From Apostichopus japonicus (lineage: Eukaryota > Echinodermata > Holothuroidea > Aspidochirotida > Stichopodidae): DNA of 60,000 nucleotides. The first letter of the stretch is position 1; every line of letters begins with the position of its first letter. The stretch is from contig NC_092579.1 in NCBI RefSeq assembly GCF_037975245.1, positions 29,106,166 through 29,166,165 on the forward strand. The letters are read 5' to 3'. Position numbers and translations under genes: made by a program. Shown piece after piece: positions 1 to 12,812 of the stretch. The notes beneath the pieces were generated by a model. That model was not told the DNA's origin, did not search any database, and was given only the letters and a program-made list of their open reading frames with translations.

Positions 1-370
1 AAATAGCACCCGTTCAATGTCCCACCGTTGGGCTCCACGAAAGTTACTTAAGTTAATAAGATAAATGGATGAATAAACAATACAAAGAGATATATTACTT
101 GTATGTTTGTTTCTCACATTTTTTTAATCGGTGTCGAAGGCGAACTGGCGAAAGGAATCTATGTAGTCATGATTGTATGTGTGTGCGTGTGTATGTCTGT
201 GACGCTGCTTCTAAACACGATAAGTAAAGAACGCAAATGTCTACAATACCTGACATGTATGTTGCCCATATTGTTCTTAGTGCTGTTCCAAGGTCATTTG
301 GGGTCAACAGATTCAAACAATGAAAACCTTGTAAACACGTGAACTTGATAAGACAAGGTCATTAGAGGCT
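1..370. other. Unassigned sequence left of the satellite array
   Basis: I see no gene here. The open frame at 103-342 begins with a hydrophobic stretch and crosses a GT-rich microsatellite-like patch around 176-195. It has no recognisable domain and no convincing splice context. If the tweety-homolog gene starts upstream of the window, this is intronic. Confidence 0.4.
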
Positions 371-3300
371 CATATTTGGTATGTAAGTTATGAAAAATTT
401 GGATGTAATCGGCAGCCGCTCTTAAGTTAGATTTATACTATTATAACCATCTTGGAAAGAATGGAGCCTTCTTTAGGGATATAGACGGCAATGAGGGGGT
501 TGAGTTGTTCCGTATAGGGGGCTATAGGGGTCATATCTATCAAACTCCATTATATTGGCTCCGGCATAAATATGTGCAGGCTATTCCATTTGGCTGTAAT
601 CGGCCGCCAATCTTAGACTTTTACTTATATTACCACTATCGAGACAAAAGGGCCTTCTTTGGGAATACACACGGCAATGATGGGGTAAAGATATGTCCTG
701 ATACGGGGCCAGGGGTCGCATCTACAAAAATCCAGTATGTTTTGTCCGGCATAAATATGTTGAGGTTATGCAATTTGGCTGTAATCGGCCGCTAATCTTA
801 GAGTAAAACTAATATTACCAATATCGATAGAATAGGGCCCTCTTTGGGCATACGGACGGCAATGAGGGGGGTCAAAATCATTCCTGATACGGGGCCATGG
901 AGAGTATCAATGAAAATCAAGTATGTTTGGTCCGGCATAAATATGTTCAGTCTATGCAATTTGACTGTAATTAGCCAGTCTTAGTACAATACTGATATTA
1001 CGACTATCGAGAGAATAAGGCCCTCTTTGGGCATACGGACGGCAATGAGGGGGGTCAAAATCATTCCTGATACGGGGCCATGGAGAGTATCTATGAAAAT
1101 CCACTATGTTTGGTCCGGCATAAATATATTCAGTCTATGCAATTTGACTGTAATTAGACAGTCTTAGTACAATACTCATATTACGACTATCGAGAGAATA
1201 GGGCCCTCTTTGGGCATACGGACGGCAATGAGGGGGTCACAATGTATTATGTCAGGGAGCCAGAGGCGTATCTATGAAAATCCACTATGTTTGGTCCGGC
1301 ATAAATATGTTCGGTCTATGCAATTTTACTGTAATTAGACAGTCTTAGTACAATACTCATATTACGACTATCGAGAGAATAGGGCCCTTTTATGGGGATA
1401 CGGACGGCACTGAGGGGGTCAAAATATATTCTGTTAGGGAGCCAGAGGCCGTATCTATGAAAATCCAGTATGTTTGGTCCGGCATAAAAATGTTCAGTCT
1501 ATGCAATTTGACTGTAATTAGCCAGTCTTAGTACAATACTGATATTACGACTATCGAGAGAATAGGGCCCTCTTTGGGCATACGGACGGCAATGAGGGGG
1601 TCAAAATCATTCCTGATACGGGGCCATGGAGAGTATCAATGAAAATCAAGTATGTTTGGTCCGGCATAAATATGTTCAGTCTATGCAATTTACTGTAGTT
1701 AGCCAGTCTTTGTACTATACTGATATTTCGACTATCGAGAGAATAGGGCCCTTTTATGGGCATACGGACGGCAATGAGGGGGTCAAAATGTATTCTGTTA
1801 GGGAGCCAGAGGCCGTATCTATGAAAATCCAGTATGTTTGGTCCGGCATAAATGTGTTCAGTCTATGCAATTTGACTGTAATTAGCCAGTCTTAGTACAA
1901 TACTGATATTACGACTATCGAGAGAATAGGGCCCTCTTTAGGGATACGGACGGCAATGAGGGGGTCAAAATGTATCCTGTTAGGGAGCCAGGGGTCGTAT
2001 CTATCAAAATCCAGTATGTTTGGTCCGGCATAAAAATGTTCAGTCTATGCAATTTGACTGTAATTAGCCAGTCTTATTACAATACTGATATTACGACTAT
2101 CGAGAGAATAGGGCCCTCTTTAGGCATACGGATGGCAATGAGGGGGTCAAAATCATTCCTGATACGGGGCCATGGAGAGTATCAATGAAAATCAAGTATG
2201 TTTGGTCCGGCATAAATATGTTCAGTCTATGCAATTTGACTGTAGTTAGCCAGTCTTTGTACTATACTGATATTACGACTATCGATAGAAAAGGGCCCTT
2301 TTATGGGGATACGGGCGGCAATGAGGGGGTCAAAATATATTCTGTTAGGGAGCTAGAGGTCGTATCTATGAAAATCCAGTATGTTTGGTCCGGCATAAAT
2401 ATGTTCATTTTATGCAATTTTACTGTAATTAGCCAGTCTTAGTACAATACTGATATATCAACTATAGAGAGAAGAGGGCCCTTTTATGGGGATACGGACG
2501 GCAATGAGGGGGTCAAAATGTATTCTGTTAGGGAGCCAGAGGTCGTATCTATGAAAATCCAGTATGTTTGGTCCGGCATAAATATGTTCAGTCTATGCAA
2601 TTTGACTGTAATTAGACAGTCTTAGTACAATACTCATATTACGACTATCGAGAGAATAGGGCCCTTTTATGGGGATACGGACGGCAATGAGGGGGTCAAA
2701 ATATATTCTGTTAGGGAGCCAGAGGCCGTATCTATGAAAATCCAGTATGTTTGGTCCGGCATAAATATGTTCAGTCTATGCAATTTGACTGTAATTAGAC
2801 AGTCTTAGTACAATACTCATATTACGACTATCGAGAGAATAGGGCCCTCTTTGGGCATACGGACGGCAATGAGGGGGTCACAATGTATTCTGTTAGGGAG
2901 CCAGGGGCCGTATCTATGAAAATCCAGTATGTTTGGTCCGGCATAAATATGTTCAGTCTATGCAATTTGACTGTAATTAGACAGTCTTAGTACAATACTG
3001 ATATTACGACTATCGAGAGAATAGGGCCCTCTTTAGGGATACGGACGGCAATGAGGGGGTCAAAATGTATCCTGTTAGGGAGCCAGGGGTCGTATCTATC
3101 AAAATCCAGTATGTTTGGTCCGGCATAAAAATGTTCAGTCTATGCAATTTGACTGTAATTAGCCAGTCTTATTACAATACTGATATTACGACTATCGAGA
3201 GAATAGGGCCCTCTTTAGGCATACGGATGGCAATGAGGGGGTCAAAATCATTCCTGATACGGGGCCATGGAGAGTATCAATGAAAATCAAGTATGTTTGG

Positions 3301-6300
3301 TCCGGCATAAATATGTTCAGTCTATGCAATTTGACTGTAGTTAGCCAGTCTTTGTACTATACTGATATTACGACTATCGATAGAAAAGGGCCCTTTTATG
3401 GGGATACGGGCGGCAATGAGGGGGTCAAAATATATTCTGTTAGGGAGCTAGAGGTCGTATCTATGAAAATCCAGTATGTTTGGTCCGGCATAAATATGTT
3501 CATTTTATGCAATTTTACTGTAATTAGCCAGTCTTAGTACAATACTGATATATCAACTATAGAGAGAAGAGGGCCCTTTTATGGGGATACGGACGGCAAT
3601 GAGGGGGTCAAAATGTATTGTTAGGGAGCCAGAGGTCGTATCTATGAAAATCCAGTATGTTTGGTCCGGCATAAATATGTTCAGTCTATGCAATTTGACT
3701 GTAATTAGACAGTCTTAGTACAATACTCATATTACGACTATCGAGAGAATAGGGCCCTTTTATGGGGATACGGACGGCAATGAGGGGGTCAAAATATATT
3801 CTGTTAGGGAGCCAGAGGCCGTATCTATGAAAATCCAGTATGTTTGGTCCGGCATAAATATGTTCAGTCTATGCAATTTGACTGTAATTAGACAGTCTTA
3901 GTACAATACTCATATTACGACTATCGAGAGAATAGGGCCCTCTTTGGGCATACGGACGGCAATGAGGGGGTCACAATGTATTCTGTTAGGGAGCCAGGGG
4001 CCGTATCTATGAAAATCCAGTATGTTTGGTCCGGCATAAATATGTTCAGTCTATGCAATTTGACTGTAATTAGACAGTCTTAGTACAATACTCATATTAC
4101 GACTATCGAGAGAATAGGGCCCTCTTTGGGCATACGGACGGCAATGAGGGGGTCACAATGTATTATGTTAGGGAGCCAGAGGTCGTATCTATGAAAATCC
4201 AGTATGTTTGGTCCGGCATAAATATGTTCAGTCTATGCAATTTGACTGTAATTAGACAGTCTTAGTACAATACTCATATTACGACTATCGAGAGAATAGG
4301 GCCCTCTTTGGGCATACGGACGGCAATGAGGGGGTCACAATGTATTATGTTAGGGAGCCAGAGGTCGTATCTATGAAAATCCACTATGTTTGGTCCGGCA
4401 TAAATATGTTCGGTCTATGCAATTTTACTGTAATTAGACAGTCTTAGTACAATACTCATATTACGACTATCGAGAGAATAGGGCCCTTTTATGGGGATAC
4501 GGACGGCACTGAGGGGGTCAAAATATATTCTGTTAGGGAGCCAGAGGCCGTATCTATGAAAATCCAGTATGTTTGGTCCGGCATAAAAATGTTCAGTCTA
4601 TGCAATTTTACTGTAATTAGCCAGTCTTAGTACAATACTGATATTACGACTATCGAGAGAATAGGGCCCTCTTTGGGCATACGGACGGCAATGAGGGGGT
4701 CACAATGTATTATGTTAGGGAGCCAGAGGTCGTATCTATGAAAATCCACTATGTTTGGTCCGGCATAAATATGTTCGGTCTATGCAATTTTACTGTAATT
4801 AGACAGTCTTAGTACAATACTCATATTACGACTATCGAGAGAATAGGGCCCTTTTATGGGGATACGGACGGCACTGAGGGGGTCAAAATATATTCTGTTA
4901 GGGAGCTAGAGGCCGTATCTATGAAAATCCAGTATGTTTGGTCCGGCATAAAAATGTTCAGTCTATGCAATTTGACTGTAATTAGCCAGTCTTAGTACAA
5001 TACTGATATTACGACTATCGAGAGAATAGGGCCCTCTTTGGGCATACGGACGGCAATGAGGGGGTCAAAATCATTCCTGATACGGGGCCATGGAGAGTAT
5101 CAATGAAAATCAAGTATGTTTGGTCCGGCATAAATATGTTCAGTCTATGCAATTTACTGTAGTTAGCCAGTCTTTGTACTATACTGATATTTCGACTATC
5201 GAGAGAATAGGGCCCTTTTATGGGCATACGGACGGCAATGAGGGGGTCAAAATGTATTCTGTTAGGGAGCCAGAGGCCGTATCTATGAAAATCCACTATG
5301 TTTGGTCCGGCATAAATGTGTTCAGTCTATGCAATTTGACTGTAATTAGCCAGTCTTAGTACAATACTCATATTACGACTATCGAGAGAATAGGGCCCTC
5401 TTTAGGGATACGGACGGCAATGAGGGGGTCAAAATGTATCCTGTTAGGGAGCCAGGGGTCGTATCTATGAAAATCCAGTATGTTTGGTCCGGCATAAAAA
5501 TGTTCAGTCTATGCAATTTGACTGTAATTAGCCAGTATTATTACAATATTGATATTACGACTATCGAGAGAATAGGGCCCTCTTTGGGCATACGGATGGC
5601 AATGAGGGGGTCAAAATCATTCCTGATACGGGGCCATGGAGAGTATCAATGAAAATCAAGTATGTTTGGTCCGGCATAAATATGTTCAGTCTATGCAATT
5701 TACTGTAGTTAGCCAGTCTTTGTACTATACTTATAATTCGACTATCGAGAGAATAGGGCCCTTTTATGGGCATACGGACGGCAATGAGGGGGTCACAATG
5801 TATTCTGTTAGGGAGCCAGGGGTCGTATCTATGAAAATCCAGTATGTTTGGTCCGGCATAAATATGTTCAGTCTATGCAATTTGACTGTAATTAGACAGT
5901 CTTAGTACAATACTCATATTACGACTATCGAGAGAATAGGGCCCTCTTTGGGGATACGGGCGGCAATGAGGGGGTCAAAATATATTCTGTTAGGGAGCTA
6001 GAGGTCGTATCTATGAAAATCCAGTATGATTGGTCCGGCATAAATGTGTTCAGTCTATGCAATTTGACTGTAGTTAGCCAGTCTTTGTACTATACTGATA
6101 TTACGACTATCGATAGAAAAGGGCCCTTTTATGGGGATACGGGCGGCAATGAGGGGGTCAAAATATATTCTGTTGGGGAGCTAGAGGTCGTATCTATGAA
6201 AATCCAGTATGTTTGGTCCGGCATAAATATGTTCAGTTTATGCAATTTGACTTTAATTAGACAGTCTTAGTACAATACTGATATTACGACTATCCAGAGA

Positions 6301-6444
6301 ATAGGGCCCTCTTTGGGCATAAGGACGGCAATGAGAGGGTGAAGATGTGTCCTGATACGGGGCCAGGGGTCGCATCTACAAAAATCCAGTATGTTTTGTC
6401 CGGCATAAATATGTTTAGGTTATGCAATTTGGCTGTAATCGGCC
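371..6444. repeat. Satellite array, ~182-bp unit, about 33 copies
   Basis: The anchor word CCGGCATAAA recurs at 561, 746, 932, 1115, 1296, 1479, 1661, 1843, 2025, 2207, 2390 and onward to 6400. Spacing is 181-186 bp, mostly 182. Each unit carries a conserved GGGCCC site, a GGCAATGAGGGGGTC block and a TATGCAATTT block. All copies are head to tail. Core copies differ by only a few bases, while the copies at both edges are visibly more diverged. Short open frames run through the units on both strands. However, 182 is not a multiple of three and almost every unit has a stop (CAGTCTTAG), so I regard the array as noncoding. I do not recognise the family. Confidence 0.97.
1900..4087. repeat. Higher-order repeat: two tandem ~1,095-bp blocks of six satellite units
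   Basis: Sequence from about 1900 to 2992 is repeated almost base for base at about 2993 to 4087, an offset of 1,095 bp or six units. The copies differ by very few changes, for example a 2-bp deletion near 3619 relative to 2524. A second long-range copy has an offset of 3,464 bp (19 units): about 1270-2190 matches about 4735-5654. A marker variant, GGCACTGAGG in place of GGCAATGAGG, occurs at about 1407, 4507 and 4868. The pattern indicates recent unequal exchange of multi-unit blocks. Confidence 0.85.
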
Positions 6445-7019
6445 ATGTATGCATACACAAAGGTTCAATTACCTAAAAATATATTAAATACAAATTTGGC
6501 CTTTTTTTTTGGTCCCAATTTGACCGACAATGTATCCGGAAAACTGGCAACCCTGCTTCAACCAAATATCCTGCTAGCAGAATATCCTGCTAACTTCAGG
6601 TGGGTAGAAGTGTCACTGCAGTAGGTCTGTCTAGTATGTGTAGGTGACTGGTACGTATAGAAATTGCTAGTCAATGAGGAATCGGTCAGGCCATTCATCT
6701 GTATTTTCATTACTGTCCAGTGCTCAGGGGGAAGATCTATGCAGTAGCTTGGATGAATAAAACACATACAGTGATTATGGTGATATCAACCGGCAGAGAG
6801 TATGAAACAAGGAGATTTATATGGTGGAATCAACAACTTACAGAAAATAACATTTCTTTTTCTCTACATACAGTATAACAAAGTAAATCAGTCACACATG
6901 GTTAGTATATGTGTAGGCTTACAGTGTACTTCACTAATTACTTCCAAACCAGTATTACAACATAGTGTACTGAGCAGATGTGTTATCCAAGTTTAGGGGC
7001 ACTGTACATGATGAATATG

Positions 7020-7540
7020 TCACATCATACTTTGAAAGACAGTTGCCGAGCATCATAGCTTACTGCTTACGGTAGTCTGCTAAGCTATCACCTGTACATT
7101 AGAACATTCATAGCATGTATACTACAAAAGACAGTATCCTCATCATCATAGGCTTACATTAATCTGCAAAATTATCAGATGTCATTTAAGCTGTAGTGCT
7201 GTACATAAGAACAACACAGTATACTACAAGAACAGCACAGTATACTACAAGAACAGCACCCTCATCATCCATGGGCTTACATTAATCTGCAAAGTTACCT
7301 TTGAAGTTCTACAAAAGAACGATCACAGCTTACTACAATAACAGCACCCTCATCATGGGCTAACATTTATCTGCAAAGTTATCATCATTAAAGCTGTACA
7401 TTAGAACATTCACAGCACTGTATAATAACAGAACCCTCATCATGGGCTTACATTAATCTGTAAAGTTACCTTTGAATCTGTACATAAGAACAATCACAGC
7501 TTACTATTACAACAGTACCCTCATCATGGTATTTAGTAGT
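7020..7540. repeat. Imperfect tandem repeat, ~86-bp unit, about 5-6 copies
   Basis: CTCATCAT words at 7261, 7349, 7436 and 7520 (spacings 88, 87, 84) sit in repeating context: AACAGCACCCTCATCATGGG, then a GGCTTACATTAATCTGCAAA-like stretch, then a TAAGAACAATCACAGC-like stretch. Older, more diverged copies are visible from about 7020 and 7139. Point changes and indels separate the copies. Confidence 0.8.
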
Positions 7541-10500
7541 CTGCTAGAGTCAGTAATTTAAACTGCATGTATTAGAACCAACTGCCATAATTGACAGAAC
7601 ATCAAACTTTTTTGCTGACTGAAGCAATGCTGCCAGTTTCTTATTATGTTGTTTGAATTGTTTCTGGTTTACCTAAAGACAAAGAGTATTGAATCCAGGA
7701 AAAGATTTTTAACAAACACAGCAGAGTGTTTTGATAGTGTAAGGCAGTCTTGGTTTCACATTCTCATCATTTACAGAGAAAATAGTTAGTAGAAAATAGT
7801 TTAATCTGTCTCATGCAAAGAAGAATGACATTTGGAACATGAATTTTAAAACTCAAGGTATTTCTTGAAGATTTTTAAAGTAGCCTGTCCTTGAGGGGTG
7901 CTGACTGGATGCCCATACTGTGCAGTATACAACAAACAACGACAATGGATTGTATTGTAAAAATTTGAAACTTGTTTACAGTATAATGTATACAGGTTCT
8001 ATATAGCTCTAGCCAAGACCTTGGTGGTATAAATTGATCTGAAAGGACTGTGAGGACAGGGTTGTAAATGGAATGTGTAGTGTGGAAATGCATAAAAGAG
8101 GTAATTTATCATGGGACCAGCTAGTTTATCCCTCTGCTTTTTATGTAGGTGAAATACAAAGGAATCCTTTAAAAAGCAGATTTCTTTGATGGTAACTTTA
8201 TAAAGAATGGATTTGAAAAGTTAAAAGACCAGCTTAAAAAGTTCAAATAGTTTATATGCATCTGAGGCTTTATACTTGCTCGAAAGTATACATACTGCAG
8301 TTCCAGTCAGTGGTTAATTAATAAAAAGCCTTGACCAATTTGAAAGACAAATTGTGTAGTATTTTCTACTATATCCAGCTACAGTAGTCGCTACTAGGCA
8401 ATTAACTTGTTTCTACATAGCTATGTATTCATTGTACAAGGTTTTAGAGGGCCAATTGGGAAAATTGCACAGTTAGTTTCTTGAGCAAATGGTCTGAATG
8501 GTTACAATTGTATCCTCTTTCAAAGATAACCTCACCTGCCCCCCCCCCCATACCCTCACCTTACTTTATTTCAGCTAATTACTATCCAAATCTCTCGAAT
8601 AGTATACTGTAAAAAACATACATTCATTTCATAAGTAATTTAAGTACATGAAGATGGCAACAAGGTTGTTCACATTGTCATATAATGTCCCGCAGGCCCA
8701 AGCATCACATGAAACAAAGAATTCCACCAAAAAGACGGATGTTAGCGCAGGGTGTTGATAATTAGGGGGGAAAACCCAGTCAGAGTCTAATGAATTTAGA
8801 TATTTAATGCCATGCAAAAGGAATGATGGACTAGTTTTCTGCTGCAGTAATTAATGAGCAGCAAAAAACACCCCAATAGGTGAACATCATAACAGTATAC
8901 CCGCTAGCTATGACACTTGCAGCTAAATTGCTTATTGCTTATGTAGATCAAGTTTTCAAGCTAGAAGTTAGCATAAATTTGCAGATCTCAGAACTCTTTC
9001 AAGTGGTAAAAAGTCTTTGCTGCAGGTGGAAGTTTGATGTATTACAATCTTTTCCCTTCCAAAGTTTTTGAATCCCAAGTGGAATTTATGGGTGTATTTA
9101 AGATGAATGGATGATACATGTATATTTGACTAATTTGTCTCTGAATCCCAAGGCTGCGTGACTCAGTGTAATATTCTGTGAATATATATAGAACAGTTCT
9201 GTAGCCTTTTCTAATATTAAACTAGTGTTGCAAGGATACATGCATGCTCGAAGGACACATTTGGTACGTTACTAATGAGACTTTCATATAGTCCTGGAGA
9301 TGAATTTAGCTATACGTGTACGAAAAGTGATAAATTGTGACGCATTAACGAAAATTGTAGAGTTTCCTTGTGTGTGTCTGCTGTGGGTTCTACTGTATCT
9401 GTACTCATGAAGAAAGAAACTTGTTTGAAAGTGTCAAGTGTTTGAAAGTGTAATTGTCGAGTTCTTAGTACTAACACAAATAAACAATGTATGCACGGAA
9501 ATATTAAACGTTCTGTTGTCTTGCCTGATTCGTATTCTTAATTACATTGTACAATATTTTTCTACTTACTTAATAGAAATGAATAGTACTTGATTAATTA
9601 ATATAATAGAATAATATTCTAGAAAAATATTGTACATATGTTCTTGCCATGAGTCCATGACCCTGCTCTACTTCGATACCCTTACCCCACCCTTACTCCT
9701 CACCACTCAAACATATACATCTCCCTATGATGCATGATGAAAACTAAATGTCAGTCTTATTATGGTAATTAATTCAAATTTAAAATACCCTACAAAGCTG
9801 CTAAATAATTAAAAGATCAAACGGTTAAAATTGACCTCTTAGACTTGACCAATCAAGTAGTCCCTCATGATTTCTTAGGGAGAACCATTGTAACTGTGAA
9901 GAGTGATCATTTTGTAAAGTCTGTAAGAAGACACTTCTCTCCAGCAAAAGAGAATGGTACCAGCAGGAAAGAGTAGAATTAAACTGTGGGCGGTTCAAGT
10001 ATGGAAAATCTCATGGATCATCTAAGAGAGAGAAAGAGGTGGAGAAAGAAACACAAAGATAGCCTGAATGGATTGAATCTTCAATTGACACATTTATTAT
10101 GACACAACATCAACTGGATGATACATACTGTACATGTGTGTAAGATAAAAGAGTTAGTGTCACTGCATGTGTACTGTATGTGTAGCGGCTAAATAGGGAT
10201 CGCCATATGGTTAAGAAGCAACAAAACACAAAACATTGACATTAATGTTTGACATTTTACTTGTTTAACTTTGAAAAATGTGCTCGGTTCCAAAATTATT
10301 TGAAATAGTAGAGAGTTTTCTGTATGGTAGGTTACTATGGGCCTATATGCAGCCCGGATACCAGTGAATATCAAATGGTGGATTGTTAAACAGTAATTGA
10401 AAAAGAAAAGAAAAAGAAACGAACAAGGAAGCAAATTGTACAGTTGTTGACTATCAGTACATGTATGTTGTTCACTGTACAGTATACATGTCTGTCTGTT

Positions 10501-10654
10501 CAGTCAAGATTGTGTATGTGTACTTGTGTGGTACAGTATGTACTGTGAGCAGTGACTTTTGTCTACTGATTTGGTGCTATATTAGTCTCATAATTATTAT
10601 TCAGACTGGCTCTGCTCTTTGCACTGTGTAATCTACTCTGTGTTTGCCCATATT

Positions 10655-10970
10655 TTTTATTATTATTGTTGTTATTTGGTATTATTGTTCTTGTTATTAT
10701 TACTTTTTGTTCTGCTTCTTCTTCTTCTTATTATTGTTATTATTATTATTATAATAATAAGTATTTAAATTGACGATAAAGTGAAATGGAGAGAGCATAT
10801 TTCTCATCATAATTAAACAATAGCTTGTGCAAATATTTTCAATTATTATTTTCAATTATTATTTTCAATTATATTTTCAATAATATTTTTAATTATTATT
10901 ATCTCAATTATTATAATCTCAATTATTATTATTATTAAAATTATTATTAACATATTTTCAATTATTATTT
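10655..10970. repeat. AAT/ATT-rich simple-sequence region
   Basis: Runs of TTATTATTATT are followed by repeats of an AATTATTATTTTC word at about 10838-10970. This is low-complexity microsatellite DNA with no coding potential. Confidence 0.8.
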
Positions 10971-12099
10971 TCAAAACCAAGAACTGTCTCTCTAAAACTG
11001 TGCCCATAATGCTTTAATTCTTCCCCATCTTAATTATAGCTACTGTAAGTAGACCTAAATACCATATGGGAGAAATTGCTCACAAGACTCATTTCAATAA
11101 TCTGCATATATCTTACAAAAAATAGATGATCAATAACATTCACAGTGTTGAATACAATACCCAGACTTAAATACTGTACAGTAAGTTAATATTAGGAATT
11201 TTGCAGTCGTAAGTCTGGGAAAATAAATTAACATACTTTTTTTGAGTATTTACATTTCTATGTCGTTTCATTTTCACTGATCCATAAGTATTTGCAGTCT
11301 GGTTAAATGATTTCCACCTGTAGTAACGTGTGTGTGCATATAAATACAGTGTTCAGCCAGTTATGTCACGTACAGAGTCCAGAGTACAGAGTACATATAT
11401 AGCATAGAAACTAAAAATACTTACGTTCTAAGCAAGAACTGTGTACATGCATAGTAATTTTATTTTGTAACATTTCTTCATTTCTTGCTATGAATATAAT
11501 GAAATGGAAAGTTATCAATATTTACTGATATGTGTATTTGATGTGTATTATTGAAGGGAATCACAGAAAGGCCATATAGGTAAAAATATGAAAATTTTCC
11601 CTCTGATAAATACCAGTGCAGAAACTTGTGGCGGTGTCATTTTTAAAGTTTATCAGCAATTGTCCTCAAATATAGAAAGCTGTGGTCAACCCATGAGCAA
11701 ACTTGGACAAGGATATTTTATCTGTCCTTCCCCCCCCCCCCCTTTCCACTTTGAAGGAATTTTCTCTTGAGTCCCTTCATGAAGCTGTGTGTTCTACTAC
11801 AGAATGCGCCTCAACATCTTGGAATACATATTGGACGGTCAAAAGATTGTGGTTTTTGAAACTTACTGACACCATGGTTATTGAAGCATACATAATTCAC
11901 TCAGTCTGTACAGTGCAGGTTGTAAGAATATTGTACATTGTCTTAGTTATAGCATGGAGCTATAAACAGATTATAGCTCCATGGTTATAGACACACAGTA
12001 ACTAATGTAAAGGTATAAATGGGTACATACATAGTTTCTTGAAACTTGAAAGCTTTACTTGTGTACATGTATATTACATACTTATTAACTTGTCATTTA

Positions 12100-12142
12100 G
12101 CCTCTGAAGAAGATCCTGAGCACTAGGATCGAAACGTCAGGC
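12100..12142 (+). ncRNA. Hammerhead-ribozyme-like motif of the Penelope-element minimal type
   Basis: The elements occur in hammerhead order. Stem I 5' strand is GCCT (12100-12103). CTGAAGA (12104-12110) fits the conserved CUGANGA core. Stem II is GATCCT (12112-12117) pairing perfectly with AGGATC (12125-12130) across a 7-nt loop. GAAACGTC (12131-12138) holds the GAAA core, a degenerate stem III and the expected cleavage triplet GUC. AGGC (12139-12142) closes stem I. Family knowledge: Penelope-like retroelements carry small hammerheads in which stem III is almost absent, and such variants can cleave as dimers. Activity here is an inference. I see no reverse transcriptase or GIY-YIG remnant nearby, so this may be a fragment of an old insertion. 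Confidence 0.65.
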
Positions 12143-12512
12143 CAACTTACTGTACTTTAACACATTCTCTTACACAGGCTCTCTAGTGGATAAGCAGTTT
12201 GCTAACAGTTTTAATTTATTTTGATACTTATTAACAATCTAGAATTTACATCATCTCACTGACATCTGTATATATATGAAAAGACAGCTCTGTCTAAAGT
12301 TTATTTTGTGTTATTTCTTCGTAATATTACTGTGCTGGCTTGGATCATTCCTGGGAATGATACCATTGTTCTCTGTGTCAATTTTGTGACTCATTCTGAC
12401 TGCCATTACCTGCCCATTGTTACTTGCACAACACAAAATGGGGGAAGGAATAAAGAATGTCACGCTTGAACAATTTTGATCATAATGGTTAATTGCATTG
12501 CTGAAAGAAGTA

Positions 12513-12812
12513 CAGTGTGTAGGTTAGCCATTGGCTGCCTATGGATAACTATATATATGCATATGATGTAATTGGGATATTACAGTACCACATGCATGTA
12601 AAACAAAGAACAATGTGTAGGTTAGCCAGTGTCTCCCTATGAATAATTGTACAAACATGCATATGATGTAATTGGGATATTGCAGTACATGTATGCATGT
12701 AAAATGAAGAACAGTGTGTAGGTTAGCCATTGTCTACAGTACCTATGGATAACTGTATGTAATTAGGATATTACAGTACCACATGCATGTAAAATGAAAT
12801 AAAACTTGCAAA
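12513..12812. repeat. Three tandem copies of a ~99-bp unit
   Basis: The word GTGTAGGTTAGCCA begins near 12517, 12615 and 12717. Each occurrence is followed by CCTATG(A/G)ATAA, ATGTAATT(G/A)GGATATT and CATGCATGTAAAA. The third copy has lost about 20 bp in its middle. Confidence 0.85.

Noticed and set aside
1551-6270. Repeated open frames of 70-93 codons on both strands in the satellite
   Set aside because: They are the satellite unit read through. The period (182) is not a multiple of three, nearly every unit has a stop, and variants arise by indels that change frame without any sign of selection.
371-6444. CRISPR-like or other spaced repeat array
   Set aside because: The whole 182-bp unit is repeated with no unique spacers, and the genome is clearly eukaryotic with spliced genes.
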